Shown: positions 34,959 to 47,300, counted from the stretch's first letter. The stretch is 64,000 bases of DNA from Chitinophagales bacterium (GCA_026936105.1 JAIXKI010000006.1:1-64000), one strand, 5' to 3'. Translations and numbers: made by a program. The notes: a model not told the origin generated them from the letters alone.

Positions 34959-36932
34959 ATGAAAAAGATATTGACATATAACTTCCGGAAAAGAGCATTC
35001 ATCTTGATATCCGCCTGTATGATGGCTCTATTGAGTTCCGGACAAAATGCCTGGGTTTCAACCCCACTGGGTATTGGAAAGAATTGCGGAGGATCAAATA
35101 CAACAGACTCCTTCCGGGTCTTAAAATACAATGACCTCACCAACATACTTGCCCCTATCTACAAGTGCAAACCCAAACTTGGAGGTGGTTCACCGAGCGG
35201 GCCTGCATTTTCATCATCGGCAGGAAGTATTGCTTTTAATCCTTATGACCAGAACGTATATTATATAGCCACTACAACAGGAAACAATTCTTTTGTGTAC
35301 CACTGGAGGCCGGATACATGCCACACGTCTAACCCCAAACAAGTATGGAGTAATCATTACAGTAACCAGTTCGTGGTCGGCCTTGACTTTAACCCTCTTG
35401 TACCTAATGAAGGATTTCAGCTTGAATTTACCGGAAGCGGGCCACATAAACCATTTCTGAGAAAAGTAGATTTTACCACAAACTACTTTGGGCCAAGCGA
35501 TACGATCGTTTTATCCGGTGGAAAAATCATTTATCAATTAAATGGAGATATCATCTTCACTCCCTCCGGACAACTCTATTTTGCTTTTGACAACAAGATC
35601 TTTTCGGTGGATTTCAGTACTTATGGCGGTGCGGGGAAAAAAGTTTATGCTACTTATATAGATACATTAGATTTTGGTGCATCAGGAATTTATTTAACGG
35701 GTATTGCTTATGCCCAGGGAAAATTCATTGGAAGTACTCAAAAAGGAAGCGGGTCTCCCTGTGCTTTCAAAGAAATTGATATTTCCTCCGGCTCTGCAGT
35801 TATTACTCCGGTTACCCTCCCGGCAAATAATTATACGGCCACGGATATGGCAACAATGATCACCGGGATCGGAGCAGCAAAAAAAGTATCATCTGTAACT
35901 TATCTGGGTGGCACCAGCTACCAGGTACAATATGATATTAAAGTCAAGAATTTCGGCAACATCAACCTGGTTAATGTACAACTGACAGACAGCATTGCCA
36001 AGGTATTTGGTACCAGCTTTGTAAGCGCCAGCGCTGCAGCCATCGGTACATTACCCTCAGGCATCAGCATCAATCCTTCCTATAACGGGAATACCAATTG
36101 CAACCTGCTCACCGGCGGAGCGGGAAGCACACTCGCAGCCACACCTTCAGACTCTGCATTTATCAGGACCACTGTCCTTTTAAACAACCCCGATATTCAT
36201 ACCACCTTTTTCAGTACCACAATAGGAAAGGGTACCAGCTCTATGTTTTCCATAGATGTCTCCGACTCTTCCAACAATGATGTCGCCTTAAGGGCCGACC
36301 TGAACGGAAACGGCATACCGGATGATGCCAGTGAAGATGTACCCACTCCTTTAAGACTTTCGGATTGGGTGCTTCTGCCCAGTAACCTGATAGATTTTAA
36401 TGCAAGGCTGGTATCAAACAATTTTGTAAATGTAAACTGGAAATTAACAACCGACGCACCACTGGGAATGATCGTGCAGCGGAGTACCGATGCCGTACAG
36501 TTTACTACAATTTATGAAGCTACGTCTAATGCCAACAATGTAATACAGACTTACCAATACATTGACAAAAATCCATCTCAGGGACCCAATTATTATCGGA
36601 TAATTTTTATCCGATCAACCGGCGCATCTTTTTATACCGATATAGTGAAGATATATCTGGATCAGATACCAAAGCCTGTCTTACAGGTTAACCCGGTACC
36701 ATTTTTCGATAAAATTCATTTTAAACTACAATTGGATAAAAATGACCAGGTTTCCTGTAAGTTGATTGACTTTACCGGGCGGGTAATTTATAATGCAACA
36801 AGAATCGGTATCGCCGGCGAAAACAATTTTACAATTGATCGGTTACAATATTATCCTTCGGGTAACTATGTGCTGCAGGTGCAGGCCGGAGATCAGCTAT
36901 ACAACAAGTTAATTCTAAAAAAGAACAATTAG
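34959..36932 (+). CDS. T9SS-sorted extracellular protein of unknown function
   Basis: About 657 residues from the ATG at 34959 ('MKKILTYNFRKRAFILISAC'), 25 bases past the previous stop; an earlier start at 34911 would overlap the M1 gene and is not needed. After the signal peptide comes a propeller-like region of about 260 residues ('GSIAFNPYDQNVYYIATTTG', 'LTGIAYAQGKFIGSTQKGS'), then a DUF11/CARDB-like segment ('YDIKVKNFGNINLVNVQLTD'), an Ig-like segment ('LVSNNFVNVNWKLTTDAPLG') and a C-terminal sorting domain ('NPVPFFDKIHFKLQL' to 'GNYVLQVQAG'). An aspartate-rich 'DLNGNGIPDDASED' resembles a calcium loop. Likely an adhesin or enzyme accessory. Confidence 0.75.
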   Translation: MKKILTYNFRKRAFILISACMMALLSSGQNAWVSTPLGIGKNCGGSNTTDSFRVLKYNDLTNILAPIYKCKPKLGGGSPSGPAFSSSAGSIAFNPYDQNVYYIATTTGNNSFVYHWRPDTCHTSNPKQVWSNHYSNQFVVGLDFNPLVPNEGFQLEFTGSGPHKPFLRKVDFTTNYFGPSDTIVLSGGKIIYQLNGDIIFTPSGQLYFAFDNKIFSVDFSTYGGAGKKVYATYIDTLDFGASGIYLTGIAYAQGKFIGSTQKGSGSPCAFKEIDISSGSAVITPVTLPANNYTATDMATMITGIGAAKKVSSVTYLGGTSYQVQYDIKVKNFGNINLVNVQLTDSIAKVFGTSFVSASAAAIGTLPSGISINPSYNGNTNCNLLTGGAGSTLAATPSDSAFIRTTVLLNNPDIHTTFFSTTIGKGTSSMFSIDVSDSSNNDVALRADLNGNGIPDDASEDVPTPLRLSDWVLLPSNLIDFNARLVSNNFVNVNWKLTTDAPLGMIVQRSTDAVQFTTIYEATSNANNVIQTYQYIDKNPSQGPNYYRIIFIRSTGASFYTDIVKIYLDQIPKPVLQVNPVPFFDKIHFKLQLDKNDQVSCKLIDFTGRVIYNATRIGIAGENNFTIDRLQYYPSGNYVLQVQAGDQLYNKLILKKNN

Positions 36933-37188
36933 ATTTTTCAGACACACATGAACGATAAGATGTAATTAAAAAAAGGTAAAGCAATAAGAGCGGGAAAAAT
37001 TAGCAGCATCTGCATGGAATTTTGTTGATATGGATAAACACTTGTCTGATATAACTCCTATGAGAGATTGCCATTAAGAGTAAACAAAAGTTACTAATTC
37101 TTCCCCTTAATTATACGGCTAAATTGTATCACAGCATCTCAGTTTGTTATTCTACAATAAGGTTTTTTGCATAGTTCCGGATATATCT

Positions 37189-38247
37189 TTACTTCCCCGG
37201 AAAAATACTGATGTAAGCGACATTCAGGGAGAGTCTTCTTTCCACCACATCCTTTGCCTTCACTTCGGGAGTGTCAAATAATTTATTGTAGTCGCAGCCG
37301 GGGCAGTTCAAAGTGATCCCTGATGCACTGAAATCAAGTTCTCCGTTCTTTACCGGTTTTATCATGTAAGCAAATTCGGAGCGCTTGCCATAAATCTCAA
37401 AATCATTTTTATTCAATATCAATAATTCCTTTAACGTCATCCCGCAATGGATGCCGTTTTTCAACACCCAGTGATTGTTTCCCAGCAGCGCTCCTTCATA
37501 ATGTTTGCCGTCCACCGTAGGAAGTATATCGCTGATGATGATGCAGGAAAGATCTCTCAGGTTTTTCTGGTCTTTCCACACAAAGACGGCCTGCCTGTTG
37601 CTGTTCGGGAATAGTACCGTACACTTTCTCAAATCGTTTTCCGAGAAATAATACAGGTCCTGTCTGAGGTTAGAAGCCCCGAAATAACCGGACAAGTATT
37701 CACTGGAATTAAAATTCAGAAGGTCATCCGCAAAGCGTATGGTTTTAGGGTCGGGATATTCCTTTTTCTTCAAAACAAAACTGTACACTGTTTCATCACC
37801 ATTCAGTTCATGCTTTGTTTCCACAGTGATATTTCCCTTTTGAAAAAGCAATGTTGTATCCCGGTCCAGGTCAACACTGTGATCATAAAAGAAATCTTTT
37901 CCTGCCAGTTGTGTTCTTCCTGCAATGAATTCATCTTCGGAAGTGGTGCGCCACACAAAGTATTTTGAATCGTTTTTCTGAAAGATATCAATACTACGGG
38001 TGATCACCGAATCTGCCCCTTCCTTTTCTGTATCGGTTCTTTTTTCATTCTGCACAAAAGTGGTCATGACCGAATTGTAATCCATCTGCCTTCGGTCGGG
38101 AACGAATCTTTTCTTTATCAGAAATTGCTCGGCATACCTGGGACTATAAGAAGATAAATTGACCAGATCGGCCGGAGTGAATGACTGAGCGGATGCACGG
38201 CCAACCGATAAACCAACAGAAATAAATATGAGTGACAACCACTTCAT
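37189..38247 (-). CDS. Secreted protein of unknown function
   Basis: 352 residues with signal peptide ('LIFISVGLSVGRASAQS'). The mature part starts 'FTPADLVNLSSYSPRYAEQF' and contains a repeated mixed charge/aromatic pattern ('DSKYFVWRTTSEDEFIAG'). Near the C-terminus 'GIHCGMTLKELLILNKNDFE' is a pattern I have seen in conserved Bacteroidota periplasmic proteins, and 'ITLNCPGCDYNKLFD' has a CxxC pair. I do not recognise a named family. No membrane or sorting domain, so it is probably periplasmic. Confidence 0.65.
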   Translation of the reverse strand: MKWLSLIFISVGLSVGRASAQSFTPADLVNLSSYSPRYAEQFLIKKRFVPDRRQMDYNSVMTTFVQNEKRTDTEKEGADSVITRSIDIFQKNDSKYFVWRTTSEDEFIAGRTQLAGKDFFYDHSVDLDRDTTLLFQKGNITVETKHELNGDETVYSFVLKKKEYPDPKTIRFADDLLNFNSSEYLSGYFGASNLRQDLYYFSENDLRKCTVLFPNSNRQAVFVWKDQKNLRDLSCIIISDILPTVDGKHYEGALLGNNHWVLKNGIHCGMTLKELLILNKNDFEIYGKRSEFAYMIKPVKNGELDFSASGITLNCPGCDYNKLFDTPEVKAKDVVERRLSLNVAYISIFPGK

Positions 38248-38629
38248 GAATAAAAGCGTTCTTCATATTTTTTGTTGGATATTTAAAAAGAAGCAGGAAC
38301 GATTAAGTGCCCTGAAATGCCTTCAAGGATGAAAACGGACGGCTGACAAAATAATAATTTAATCCGAAAGATAAAAGAGGCTGCAGGAATCCAAGCCAAT
38401 TGAAAAAAATTATAGACGGTTGAATAAGAAGAACTTAAAAACACAATGGGTTTTCTGAATCTAAAATCCGCCGGTAAAGGAACAAAGAGAGCCTATCAGC
38501 AGCACGCTTTTTATTAGGTCACTTTACAGCCTGTGGAAATTTTCCCTCCAATTATTTTAGTTGCCAATAATAGCCGGTATCAAAGTTTTGATGCTCGGTG
38601 ATCGTGCTGTCAGGCTGCATCCCGATGCC
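38248..38629. other. 382-bp intergenic region
   Basis: Contains the promoter region of the minus-strand gene at 37189 and the 3' flank of the DUF2007 gene. No ORF, RNA gene or strong hairpin is recognised. Confidence 0.35.
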
Positions 38630-38836
38630 TTAAGCATGCAGTATTTTCTCAGCTGATTCTTTGTCTTTTTCAAACACTCTTAACTCCACACCGCCCACAG
38701 GGTCCATACCCAACACATTTTCATCATTCAAAAATGAATCAATGCCATTTTCTTTCAGTTTGTCCTGCATCATTTTGGCCTGGTACAGGTCGGTATAAAT
38801 ATGAAGCGTGACCGTTCTTTCTTTTTCCCTGGACAT
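38630..38836 (-). CDS. DUF2007 domain protein (putative signal-transducing)
   Basis: 68 residues, entirely one DUF2007 domain: 'VTLHIYTDLYQAKMMQDKL' (first strand and helix), 'NGIDSFLNDENVLGMDPVGG' and 'VELRVFEKDKESAEKIL'. The ferredoxin-like domain occurs alone or fused to other parts in many bacteria, and its role is unknown. No signal peptide, so cytoplasmic. It stands alone between two larger secreted-protein genes. Confidence 0.85.
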   Translation of the reverse strand: MSREKERTVTLHIYTDLYQAKMMQDKLKENGIDSFLNDENVLGMDPVGGVELRVFEKDKESAEKILHA

Positions 38837-39031
38837 GATGATAATTTATTTGATACCGAAATTAAATGATTATAAGTTACCGCCATTAAAAACAGAAGCA
38901 TAATATGCATGAAACTGAAATTGCTTTTCTTTCATGCCTGTCACCGGTAAAGCATTACTGTAATATGAGATCACTGAAATGTGAGTGTTGTTAATAAAAT
39001 GAAGGCACTTAAAATTCGTTTAGCAATTAAT

Positions 39032-39049
39032 TTCCTGCAAGCAGGAAAA
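39032..39049 (-). terminator. Short hairpin after the fibronectin-III gene (weak)
   Basis: TTTCCTGC (39032-39039) and GCAGGAAA (39042-39049) form an 8-bp stem with a 2-base loop, about 70 bases past the stop codon of the minus-strand gene ending at 39117. It is not followed by a long T-tract on the minus strand, so it may terminate poorly or only protect the message end. Confidence 0.3.
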
Positions 39050-39116
39050 TTATTTTAAAGCATTCTGAAGCCCGGCAGTCTCAATTAAAGAGCATATCGT
39101 TTCAAACATCCGCTCT

Positions 39117-41294
39117 TTACCGGCCCGGAGTTGTGATCATCACCGATACAGGATCACTTACCCTGGTTCTTCCGCGCTGGTCCCTGTATATTACCTGTAT
39201 GGCATAGCTTACCTTGCCTTTGAAGGCCGAAACATTGTCATCAAATTTTTGCACACCTGGACCGGCAGATTGATATTTCATCAGGGGTTCACTTCCTGCA
39301 GACCGGTACAATACAAAGAAATAATTTCCCTGGTCGGTAAACTGCCATTTTAAATGCACCTCTTTCAGTTTGGCATCATACGAAGCGGTCAGGGTCTTCA
39401 ACGGCGGTAGGTCGGGCACCGTCTTGACCGTTGCATTCACAGAGGTTGATTTCACCGAATGAAGGCTGTCTTCATCTATGGCTTCCGCACTGTACTCATA
39501 ATCGGTAAACGGTTTTACCTTATTATCAGTAAAATGGAAGGCTGATTTTGAAGCATCATGTTTCATTCTTGAAATGACAGACCAACTTGTATTTTTATCC
39601 TTACGGTATATCATATAAGCCACCACATCATCACTCGGACTTTGTATCCAGTCTATCTGAACACCGGCTGTATCTACATGCACTTTTGTGGCAAGGGGCG
39701 GCATGGGCGGAACAATATCCGGTTTCTTTAAACGGACCGGCTCCGAATATTTTGAATGATTATTATTCTGATCAACGGCTACAATTTTATACCAGATGTT
39801 TTTGGATAGCGTTTTTAGCGTAATACTATCCGTAAAAACAGTGTCGGCAACCGGTTCCAGTGTGATCTGGGAATACATGTCATTGGCTCCGTTTGAAAAA
39901 TACACTTTGTATCCTTTGATGTCTTCATCCGGATTGGGCTTCCAGCTTAAATGTACCAGTCCGTCTTTGGTAATAAATCCTTTTAAGCCTGTTGGTACTA
40001 TGGGAGGTGTATTGTCGGGAACCAATGCCATGACCGGTACAGAATAGGCAATATTGCCGGCCGTGTCCACAGCAAGAACAATATAGTAATTCTGACCGTG
40101 AGCAAAGGCGCCGGTGTCGGCAAACTGTGTAACCGAGGGTTCCAGCAATTTTGAAGTAAGTGTGGCATAAGGGCCCATCACAGCATTATGAGAACGGGTG
40201 ACCATATAACCTTTGAAATCGCCTTCTTTAAAAGGTTTTTTCCATTTCAGCAAAATGCCTTTCGATTTTTCATACACCGGGCTTTCCACTATCGGGGCAG
40301 CCGGCGGAGTCAGGTCTTTTCCCAATGCGGTCAGTACATCAGAATAGTCGCTCCATTGTGCAAAAGCATTGACACCCCTGATACGATAATAATATTTCGT
40401 ATAATTAGAAGGCAGGCTGTCAATGAATACATGATTATTGCCTAACAAAGTATTGATTCTCCTTCGCACACTATCCATCGCTTCAATAGCTGTATCCGGC
40501 CTGGAAGAAAAATAAGGCAGTTCATTCAGTTGTTTGAAGTTCCGGCCATCGGTACTTCTTTCAATAAAAAATCCGCTGAACTGATTTTCCGGGCTTCTTT
40601 CCCAATGAAGTTCGGCAACACGGTCCAATGCCACTACCTCTTTTAAGGAAGGTTTCTGTTTATTTACCTGCGGATCATTCACCACCATGATTGTTGCCGT
40701 ATCTATTTTTCCATCTTTTGGTGGCGCTCCCGGATAAATACGATAGAAATACACTCCGCCTCTTTTTACTTTTTTGTCAGTAAGCCTGAGCGCTGCGGCC
40801 TTTGCCACATCGGCATCAAAATCGGCAACCATCATGGCAAAACTGAAACGGTTGGTACCGGTGTTTGCTTTGTCTTCAATGCCACCTGCTCCTTTTCGTA
40901 TGCCTGTTTCAAAGTTGGTACCGTAAAGGCTCTGGGCTTCGATGGCAGCATATTTATTCCTGATGGTAAAGGCTCTCTTCATTTCATCAGGAGTCATAGG
41001 CTTCAGTGGCTGAGCAGTAAGTAATTCTTTTTTGGGATTCTGAGATTCGGTGATATCTATCCGCTCGATGATATAACCTACTTTGTTCAGCCTGTTCCAG
41101 GCCCATTCATTGGATGGCCCCCAACGCAGGATCACCGAATCGCCATGAGGCTGGGCAAGAACCCGGATAGACCCCGTATATGAAGGAGGTACATCCTGTT
41201 GTTTTTTTGCAGTAGCATCACTCTTTTTTTTCTGCGCCTGCAATTGGGTAAAACAGGCCATTAATAAACATGCTATAAATAATTTACTGCTCAT
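39117..41294 (-). CDS. Secreted fibronectin type III-repeat protein
   Basis: 725 residues from the ATG at 41294 (a TTG 2 codons earlier is not needed) with signal peptide ('KLFIACLLMACFTQLQAQ'). At least four to five FN3 domains are visible, each opening with a P-P or P-x-P linker and 'xLxWxxP': for example 'APIVESPVYEKSKGILLKW', 'GLKGFITKDGLVHLSWKP', 'ATKVHVDTAGVQIDW' and 'LTASYDAKLKEVHLKWQF'. There is no catalytic motif and no T9SS sorting domain. It is the last gene of the minus-strand cluster: it starts 11 bases after the stop of the 2591-residue repeat protein, so the two are made together and may interact at the cell surface or in the periplasm. Confidence 0.85.
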   Translation of the reverse strand: MSSKLFIACLLMACFTQLQAQKKKSDATAKKQQDVPPSYTGSIRVLAQPHGDSVILRWGPSNEWAWNRLNKVGYIIERIDITESQNPKKELLTAQPLKPMTPDEMKRAFTIRNKYAAIEAQSLYGTNFETGIRKGAGGIEDKANTGTNRFSFAMMVADFDADVAKAAALRLTDKKVKRGGVYFYRIYPGAPPKDGKIDTATIMVVNDPQVNKQKPSLKEVVALDRVAELHWERSPENQFSGFFIERSTDGRNFKQLNELPYFSSRPDTAIEAMDSVRRRINTLLGNNHVFIDSLPSNYTKYYYRIRGVNAFAQWSDYSDVLTALGKDLTPPAAPIVESPVYEKSKGILLKWKKPFKEGDFKGYMVTRSHNAVMGPYATLTSKLLEPSVTQFADTGAFAHGQNYYIVLAVDTAGNIAYSVPVMALVPDNTPPIVPTGLKGFITKDGLVHLSWKPNPDEDIKGYKVYFSNGANDMYSQITLEPVADTVFTDSITLKTLSKNIWYKIVAVDQNNNHSKYSEPVRLKKPDIVPPMPPLATKVHVDTAGVQIDWIQSPSDDVVAYMIYRKDKNTSWSVISRMKHDASKSAFHFTDNKVKPFTDYEYSAEAIDEDSLHSVKSTSVNATVKTVPDLPPLKTLTASYDAKLKEVHLKWQFTDQGNYFFVLYRSAGSEPLMKYQSAGPGVQKFDDNVSAFKGKVSYAIQVIYRDQRGRTRVSDPVSVMITTPGR

Positions 41295-41305
41295 TTTCAA
41301 TTGCT

Positions 41306-44300
41306 TTAATAGTTGAATGTTTTATTGACCGCATTCCCCTGCATTGAGCCTGCTCCGTAACGGAAGGTAATGTTGCGACTACCATGCGGATAAGAAGCAA
41401 ATTGCAGGTTCTTCAACTTATTGAGGATATTAACTGAATTGGGATCGGTGTATAAATAATAAAATTTATTCCACGGCATGGTGACCGTTCCACCGATATT
41501 ATTACTTACAAAATTGATATCGCCGCTCATATTAGATAGTAAATCTTCCGCCTGTGATGGACTCAATTGGTGCTGTATGATGGCTGCCTGGGTTTGCGCC
41601 ACCAAACCGAATGCATTGAGCAGGTTATAATCCTGGTGTAAATAATAATCCCTTGACCATTTCAATGAGTAAGGCATCGGCATCGTTACATTTATCGTAC
41701 TCATACTTCCGATACTATTAAACCTGCTGGAACCAACCGATGCGGCTGCCGGTTGGCTGAATGAGAATGAGAATCCACCGGAGGAAACAGCGCTGATACT
41801 ATTACTCTTCGAAGCATTGTTAATGACTCCGCCAAGCGATGCATTCGGAACCTGCCGGTTTGCCGTTAATGCCTGGTATATCAAAGCTGGTGTCGTTTCT
41901 GCAAGACTAAGCGGCGGACTGTAAGCAAAACCACTCCAGTCAAGTGTACGAACAGGCCTGTATATCATTTCTCTTAATTCGGAAACACTGAGGTTGGTCT
42001 GCACTCCTTTAAATGCCAGTGTCAATGCCGGAGCATATAAGTTGTCGCTGGCAAACTGATCATTTTGCTGGCTGTTGTTCCAGTCAATCTGTGCACTGAA
42101 TAAAGGAGGATAAGCGGTCCCGTCGGGGGCTTTGAATCCCTTTACCTCGTATTCATCAAACTTCTCTGCGGGCACATTTTGTGCATTGATCCACATGATA
42201 TCACCTTTTTTCACACCTGCCCACTGGCCCATTCCATTCAGTTTTTCGGTCAAACTGTTATATTGACTCGTTGCAAAATTCAAAACATAGATCGGCCTGG
42301 GGGCTTCAGCCATTTTTACAGGACCGGTAACAGTGGTTTGTTTAATTTGCGCCTTGATGTTTGTATTTCCCGATGCATTACCAACGTTTTGTACATTCAT
42401 CGTCCGGGTACTCATGCTTACTTTACTGAGTACTTTCAAATTTTCAAGGTTTATACCTTCTTTAGGGAACGACCAGAATTCAGCACGGTAAACCGTATTA
42501 TTTTTCAAAGTGGCCGGAATCTGGTAGTTGAGCGTTCTGCTTGATTCATCGGCAGTAAAGGTGGACTTTACTGTATCGGTACTGCCCACTGGAATAAAGA
42601 ATAATTTATAATCAAATCCCCCGCCCCTTGACAGCATATTAATTGAATTAGATGAATTGGAAAGAATATTTGGCTGCCATTGACCCAATTCAATCTTACC
42701 ATTGCCATTCATTTCCTGCTTCAGCACATATCGCTGATTGTTTACCGGGTATAAGAAATGAACGTTTTGATCAGGTATATAACCCGGTGCATCACCGGTT
42801 TTAAAGCTCCATGTCACTGTTTGCCGGTATGGCTCCCTCTGGTTGTTCTCATCATTTAGAGGATTATCCCACCTGTTTTCCTGAGGATAAAACTGCATTG
42901 CACTGCACACCACGGTTACCGTATAATTTGTCTGGGGTTTCAGTATCAGATCATGTTTAATGATTCCGGTAGTGTTATTGTTTTGATATACCAGGTGGAT
43001 ATTATTCACGCTGTTAGAGCCTTCGGTAAGTGTATAGGAAGCAATTTCAAATCTGAAAGTGCGCATTTCCCCATCAGGATAGTTTTTTGAAGGAGCTGCC
43101 TGTACATCATAATTGACTCCTAATCCCACATTGGAAGCCACATAAGGCGCATCAAACACATCGCCTTTTGTCTGCGGTCCATAACTGCTTATGATATTAA
43201 TATCACTGAGCGGGGATGAAGTAGGATAACATTTTTCCCCGATCGTGAAATGCGCATCCTGATCCACACTGATCAATCCGTCAAAAATCTCTCCTTTCAC
43301 ATGTATGGAACCATCGAGCCAGGTGGGATTGGGTAAGCCTGCCGTAAGTACACCGCCAGCAGTAAATGATACCAGAGAAAAATCTCCCTTACCCAGGAAG
43401 CAGTCCACATGCACCCCTACATCCACATTAAAATAGAAATACATCTGTCCAAGTGCATACCAGTTTTCCCACCCTGCACTGGTACCGCCACATTGAAAAT
43501 TTTGAAGGAAGTGTTTCAATGCCAGGTCAAATCCCAATGTGGCATCCAGGTTTGCATACAAAAATGCCAGGCTGAATTTAAGTGTACCATTTACCTGGGC
43601 GCCAAACATCATCCCGTCTCCTTTCGTCTTGTCCAATTGATTGATCAGAGCATCCACCTGAGGTGATCGCTGAACGCCAAATGCCGTTAACTTATCCGGA
43701 AGAGGCGGCAGGCTTGGATTGATCAGGCTACCCAAGCCAAGGTAAGCGTTCGCTCCTATTCGCAAAACGTAAATGCTGGTGGAATCATCAACAAGCTGAA
43801 AGGTTGCTCTTTGCCCGTAAGCATCTCCCACTTTCAGGTACCAGCCATCCGGGCCTGAATAAATGCCGAGAGGCACATCCACTACAATGGTTCCGAATTT
43901 TCCTTTAACTTCGGCTGCAAGTGAAAATTTATTCTGCGACAGATCATAGACGATATCTACCACCCCTTGCACCGTTGCTTTGTCATTGACCGGTGAATTT
44001 GTCATTACATACATTTCGCCATGAAGTCCTAACTGGCTGAGCGCTCCATTGGCTATTCCTGCTGTCAGCGTGATCTTCGCATTCATGGCATCCGCGCCTG
44101 CTCCGGATACCAATGCTATCCCGACTGTGGCACGTATACCTGCAGATTCTTTCTCAGGGACGAAACTCACTCCTGACATGGTGGTACCGGGAGTTGCATT
44201 TTTAGAAACTGTCGAAGCCTGCAGACTGGAAGGATCCGGCGGAAGATTACCCTGCATCTTCATATTATAATAGGCGCCGCCGCCAAAGCCATTAATTCCG

Positions 44301-47300
44301 ATAGGGCCTACAACCGGTATGGTGGGGAAAGTAGCACAGGCATCTATATACCAGTAATTAAAATTGTTTACGTTGCCAAACTGAGCGGTGGCCTCTATAG
44401 CTGTCTGCAACATCGGGAACATTGCACTAACGTGCCCTTTTACTCCATCTCCAAAAGTGATGTCATGTTTATAGAATACCAGCATGCCGTTAACATTCAC
44501 CGGGCCCACATCGCCTTTAATCGCTATCGAATCAATATCCACTCCGGCCGAAAGGGAAATTTGCGGAGCCATATTCTGGATTGCTGCATTGATCTCTCCA
44601 TATACCGCAAGTTTAGTGGTAGCGCTAACAACGGATGCGTCCCCTAATCCGACATTCACATTCAGATCAAACTGCACACCTATTTTCAGGTTGCTCATAT
44701 CCGAGAAGTCAGTGTATGGTTTTACATTATTTATAGAAACGGGAAACCCGGATAATTTACCCTGATCGCTGCCATCGTCATCAGGTTCTTTTCTGCCGGA
44801 AGCATAATACTTCCAATCCGGTTCTGTATTAACATTAGGCCCGAAAGCAGTTGCCAGGTCACTGTTTGCCGGAACTATGAAGCTCGAAGAATTGGAATTG
44901 GAACCTCCCGAAAAATTCCAGGTACCGGGGCTAAACCAGAATTTCTTTTCATTGGTTTTGGGATTCCTGTTGGCAATTCCCAAACTGTCAAATTTCAAAC
45001 CGGGCAGGTTCAGACCGGAACTGCCGATATCAATTCCTATTGTACCATTCAAAATAAATGACACAAGGGTTCCGTCCTTTTCACGTTGCACTTTAAAAGA
45101 AGAGTTTTTATTCAACTGAACTTTTGCTGCCCAGATATCAAACTCCATATTATCAGAAGGCACTATTACAAAAGCATACTGTAATGAAGAGTCTTTGCCT
45201 GTAACGGTGTCTTTCCCGACATGCAGGTCTCCCAGGTAATCCAAAGGCGTTTTACTTATGGGTAATTGAATTTTTCCTTTGAATGAACCGTCGGTGAATG
45301 TATTTTTTTGCATCTGCACTCTCACCGTATCCAGGGAGAATGCCCATCCGCCAAGATCGCCTGTACTCTGATCTATTATATGAGTGCCCAGCAAATTAAA
45401 ACTGACCCCTTTGCTGTCAATGATCAGGTCTTTTGCATCAAACATCGTCCTTTCCTTTCCCTGGTTAAAGGTTTTGAAATCTGAAGGCAACAATACCTTC
45501 ATATCCTTTATATACAACCCTTCAAAATCATTTCCGCTGAAGCCTGTATAATTTTTCGGAAAGTCGAAACCGTTCGGATTGCGTACCGAAGAGTGATCGT
45601 AGTACATGGTACCCGGATGAAATCCCAAACCTTTCACACCGGGCAACTGGAAATTATCAAAAGTGAGCGAAGCGATCCAGTCATCCCATTTTTTAAATTT
45701 GAAATTCATGGATGCAGTGACGACACTGTCCTTGGGGTTCCCGTCCTTATCTTCTGCCACGATCGTATTCCTGGGAAAAGCAACTTTTACATTGGCCACA
45801 ATATCTGACAGGCTTCCATTTTCCCAGCTTATATAAGTTCCGTTGGTGGAATCCGCTGTGGGGCAACCTTTGAATGCAAAGTCTAGGCTGTCTTTATCAG
45901 TGCCGAAATTAAAATGGTGATCTACGGGCAGAAGCAGTGTTCCTTTGGCAAATGAAACTCCTGTCGGACTCAGGCAGAATCCTGTGCCTGCAAGGGAAAG
46001 CCAGCCGTTTGCATCCGGAACATTTATGTTCAGCAACACACTCATGGTAGCGCCTTTAGGAGAAAAAGTCATATTCATAATAGCGAGTGTAACAGGAGTG
46101 CCTCCAATATTCTGATTGTCCAGCCCGATAGGGAAACTGACCGGAGAGTTTGTTGCAATCTGGCTTACCAGTTGTCCGCCGGGATATTGCTTCAAAAAGT
46201 TTTCAACTCTTTCCGCCATCTGATCCAGTTGCTCTGCCGTCTGCCCCGAATAATCCTTGAATGAAGCAAAGGATTTTGACAGGGATATCTTTGAATCTTT
46301 GGAAGTGGTCACCACTCCCGCAAACACACTGTCATTTTTATTAACCTGGATATTCTTGAATGATACGGCTAATTTAATGGTATGAGAAAGCGGTTTCCAG
46401 TCAATGGTGCCCGTGCCGGTAAAACTTGAGTCTGTATTCTGAGTTATCGTTGTAGGGGTAAGTTTAAATTGCCCGATCGTCAGCACTTTATTGCTCAGGT
46501 CAGTGCCTTTAGGGCTTTTTGTTGAATCTGCAGGGAGTTTGATGCCGCAATCGGCAGTAGAGTCATACACATTGACTACCTGCTCATCCTTCTTCTTATC
46601 CTCATCCTTGTTCTGATCTTCATTATTCGCATTATTGTTTTCATTACCGTTCTTTACTGGCGGCAGAACCGTTGGCGGATTATTATGTCCTTCATTTCCG
46701 GGAGGATTTATTATTGAAGAAGTGTCACCGCCATATTGGAACACCTCAACCCGGCTGAATCCGTTGTTTTCTATCTTCTGTGTCAAGGCAATGCCGGCAG
46801 GCGGCAAGGCTCTCACACGTATGGCATACCGCTTGCCATTCTGCAATACATTTTTATACAGGTTGGTATCTAAAAGGAAAGTAGTGGAAGGAAGCTGCCT
46901 TCTGATGAATACAGGAGGATTATTTATAGCATCGGTTGGCGTTTGCCCCTGCAGCAGCTCATGAATTTCCAATTCATAGGTTATAGTTCCGAGTTGTCCG
47001 CCACAGGTGCTACCCGGCGGAGTCCACGCAAATACCACCGGCGAAGTTCTCTGCACTGCAGGAAGATTGTTTTTGATATTAAAATTGCTGACCGGTTGTG
47101 TAAACTGAGGCGCTGACGCAGAAGCACAGATACCAAACGTAGCGCAGCCCAGTGAAGGATCAGATGCATTACCTCCTAATCCACCTGTCTGCGAAACATA
47201 TTTTGCATAAAAACAAATATGGTAAGTGCCATCCGGCAGCCGGAGCGTATTATCGCTGTTCGCAATATCACTCCATTCAATACCCGATAATGTAAGATCG

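Noticed and set aside
34640-35146. Minus-strand 168-codon ORF over the junction of the two T9SS genes
   Set aside because: It covers the sorting domain and signal peptide of real plus-strand genes and has no recognisable protein features.
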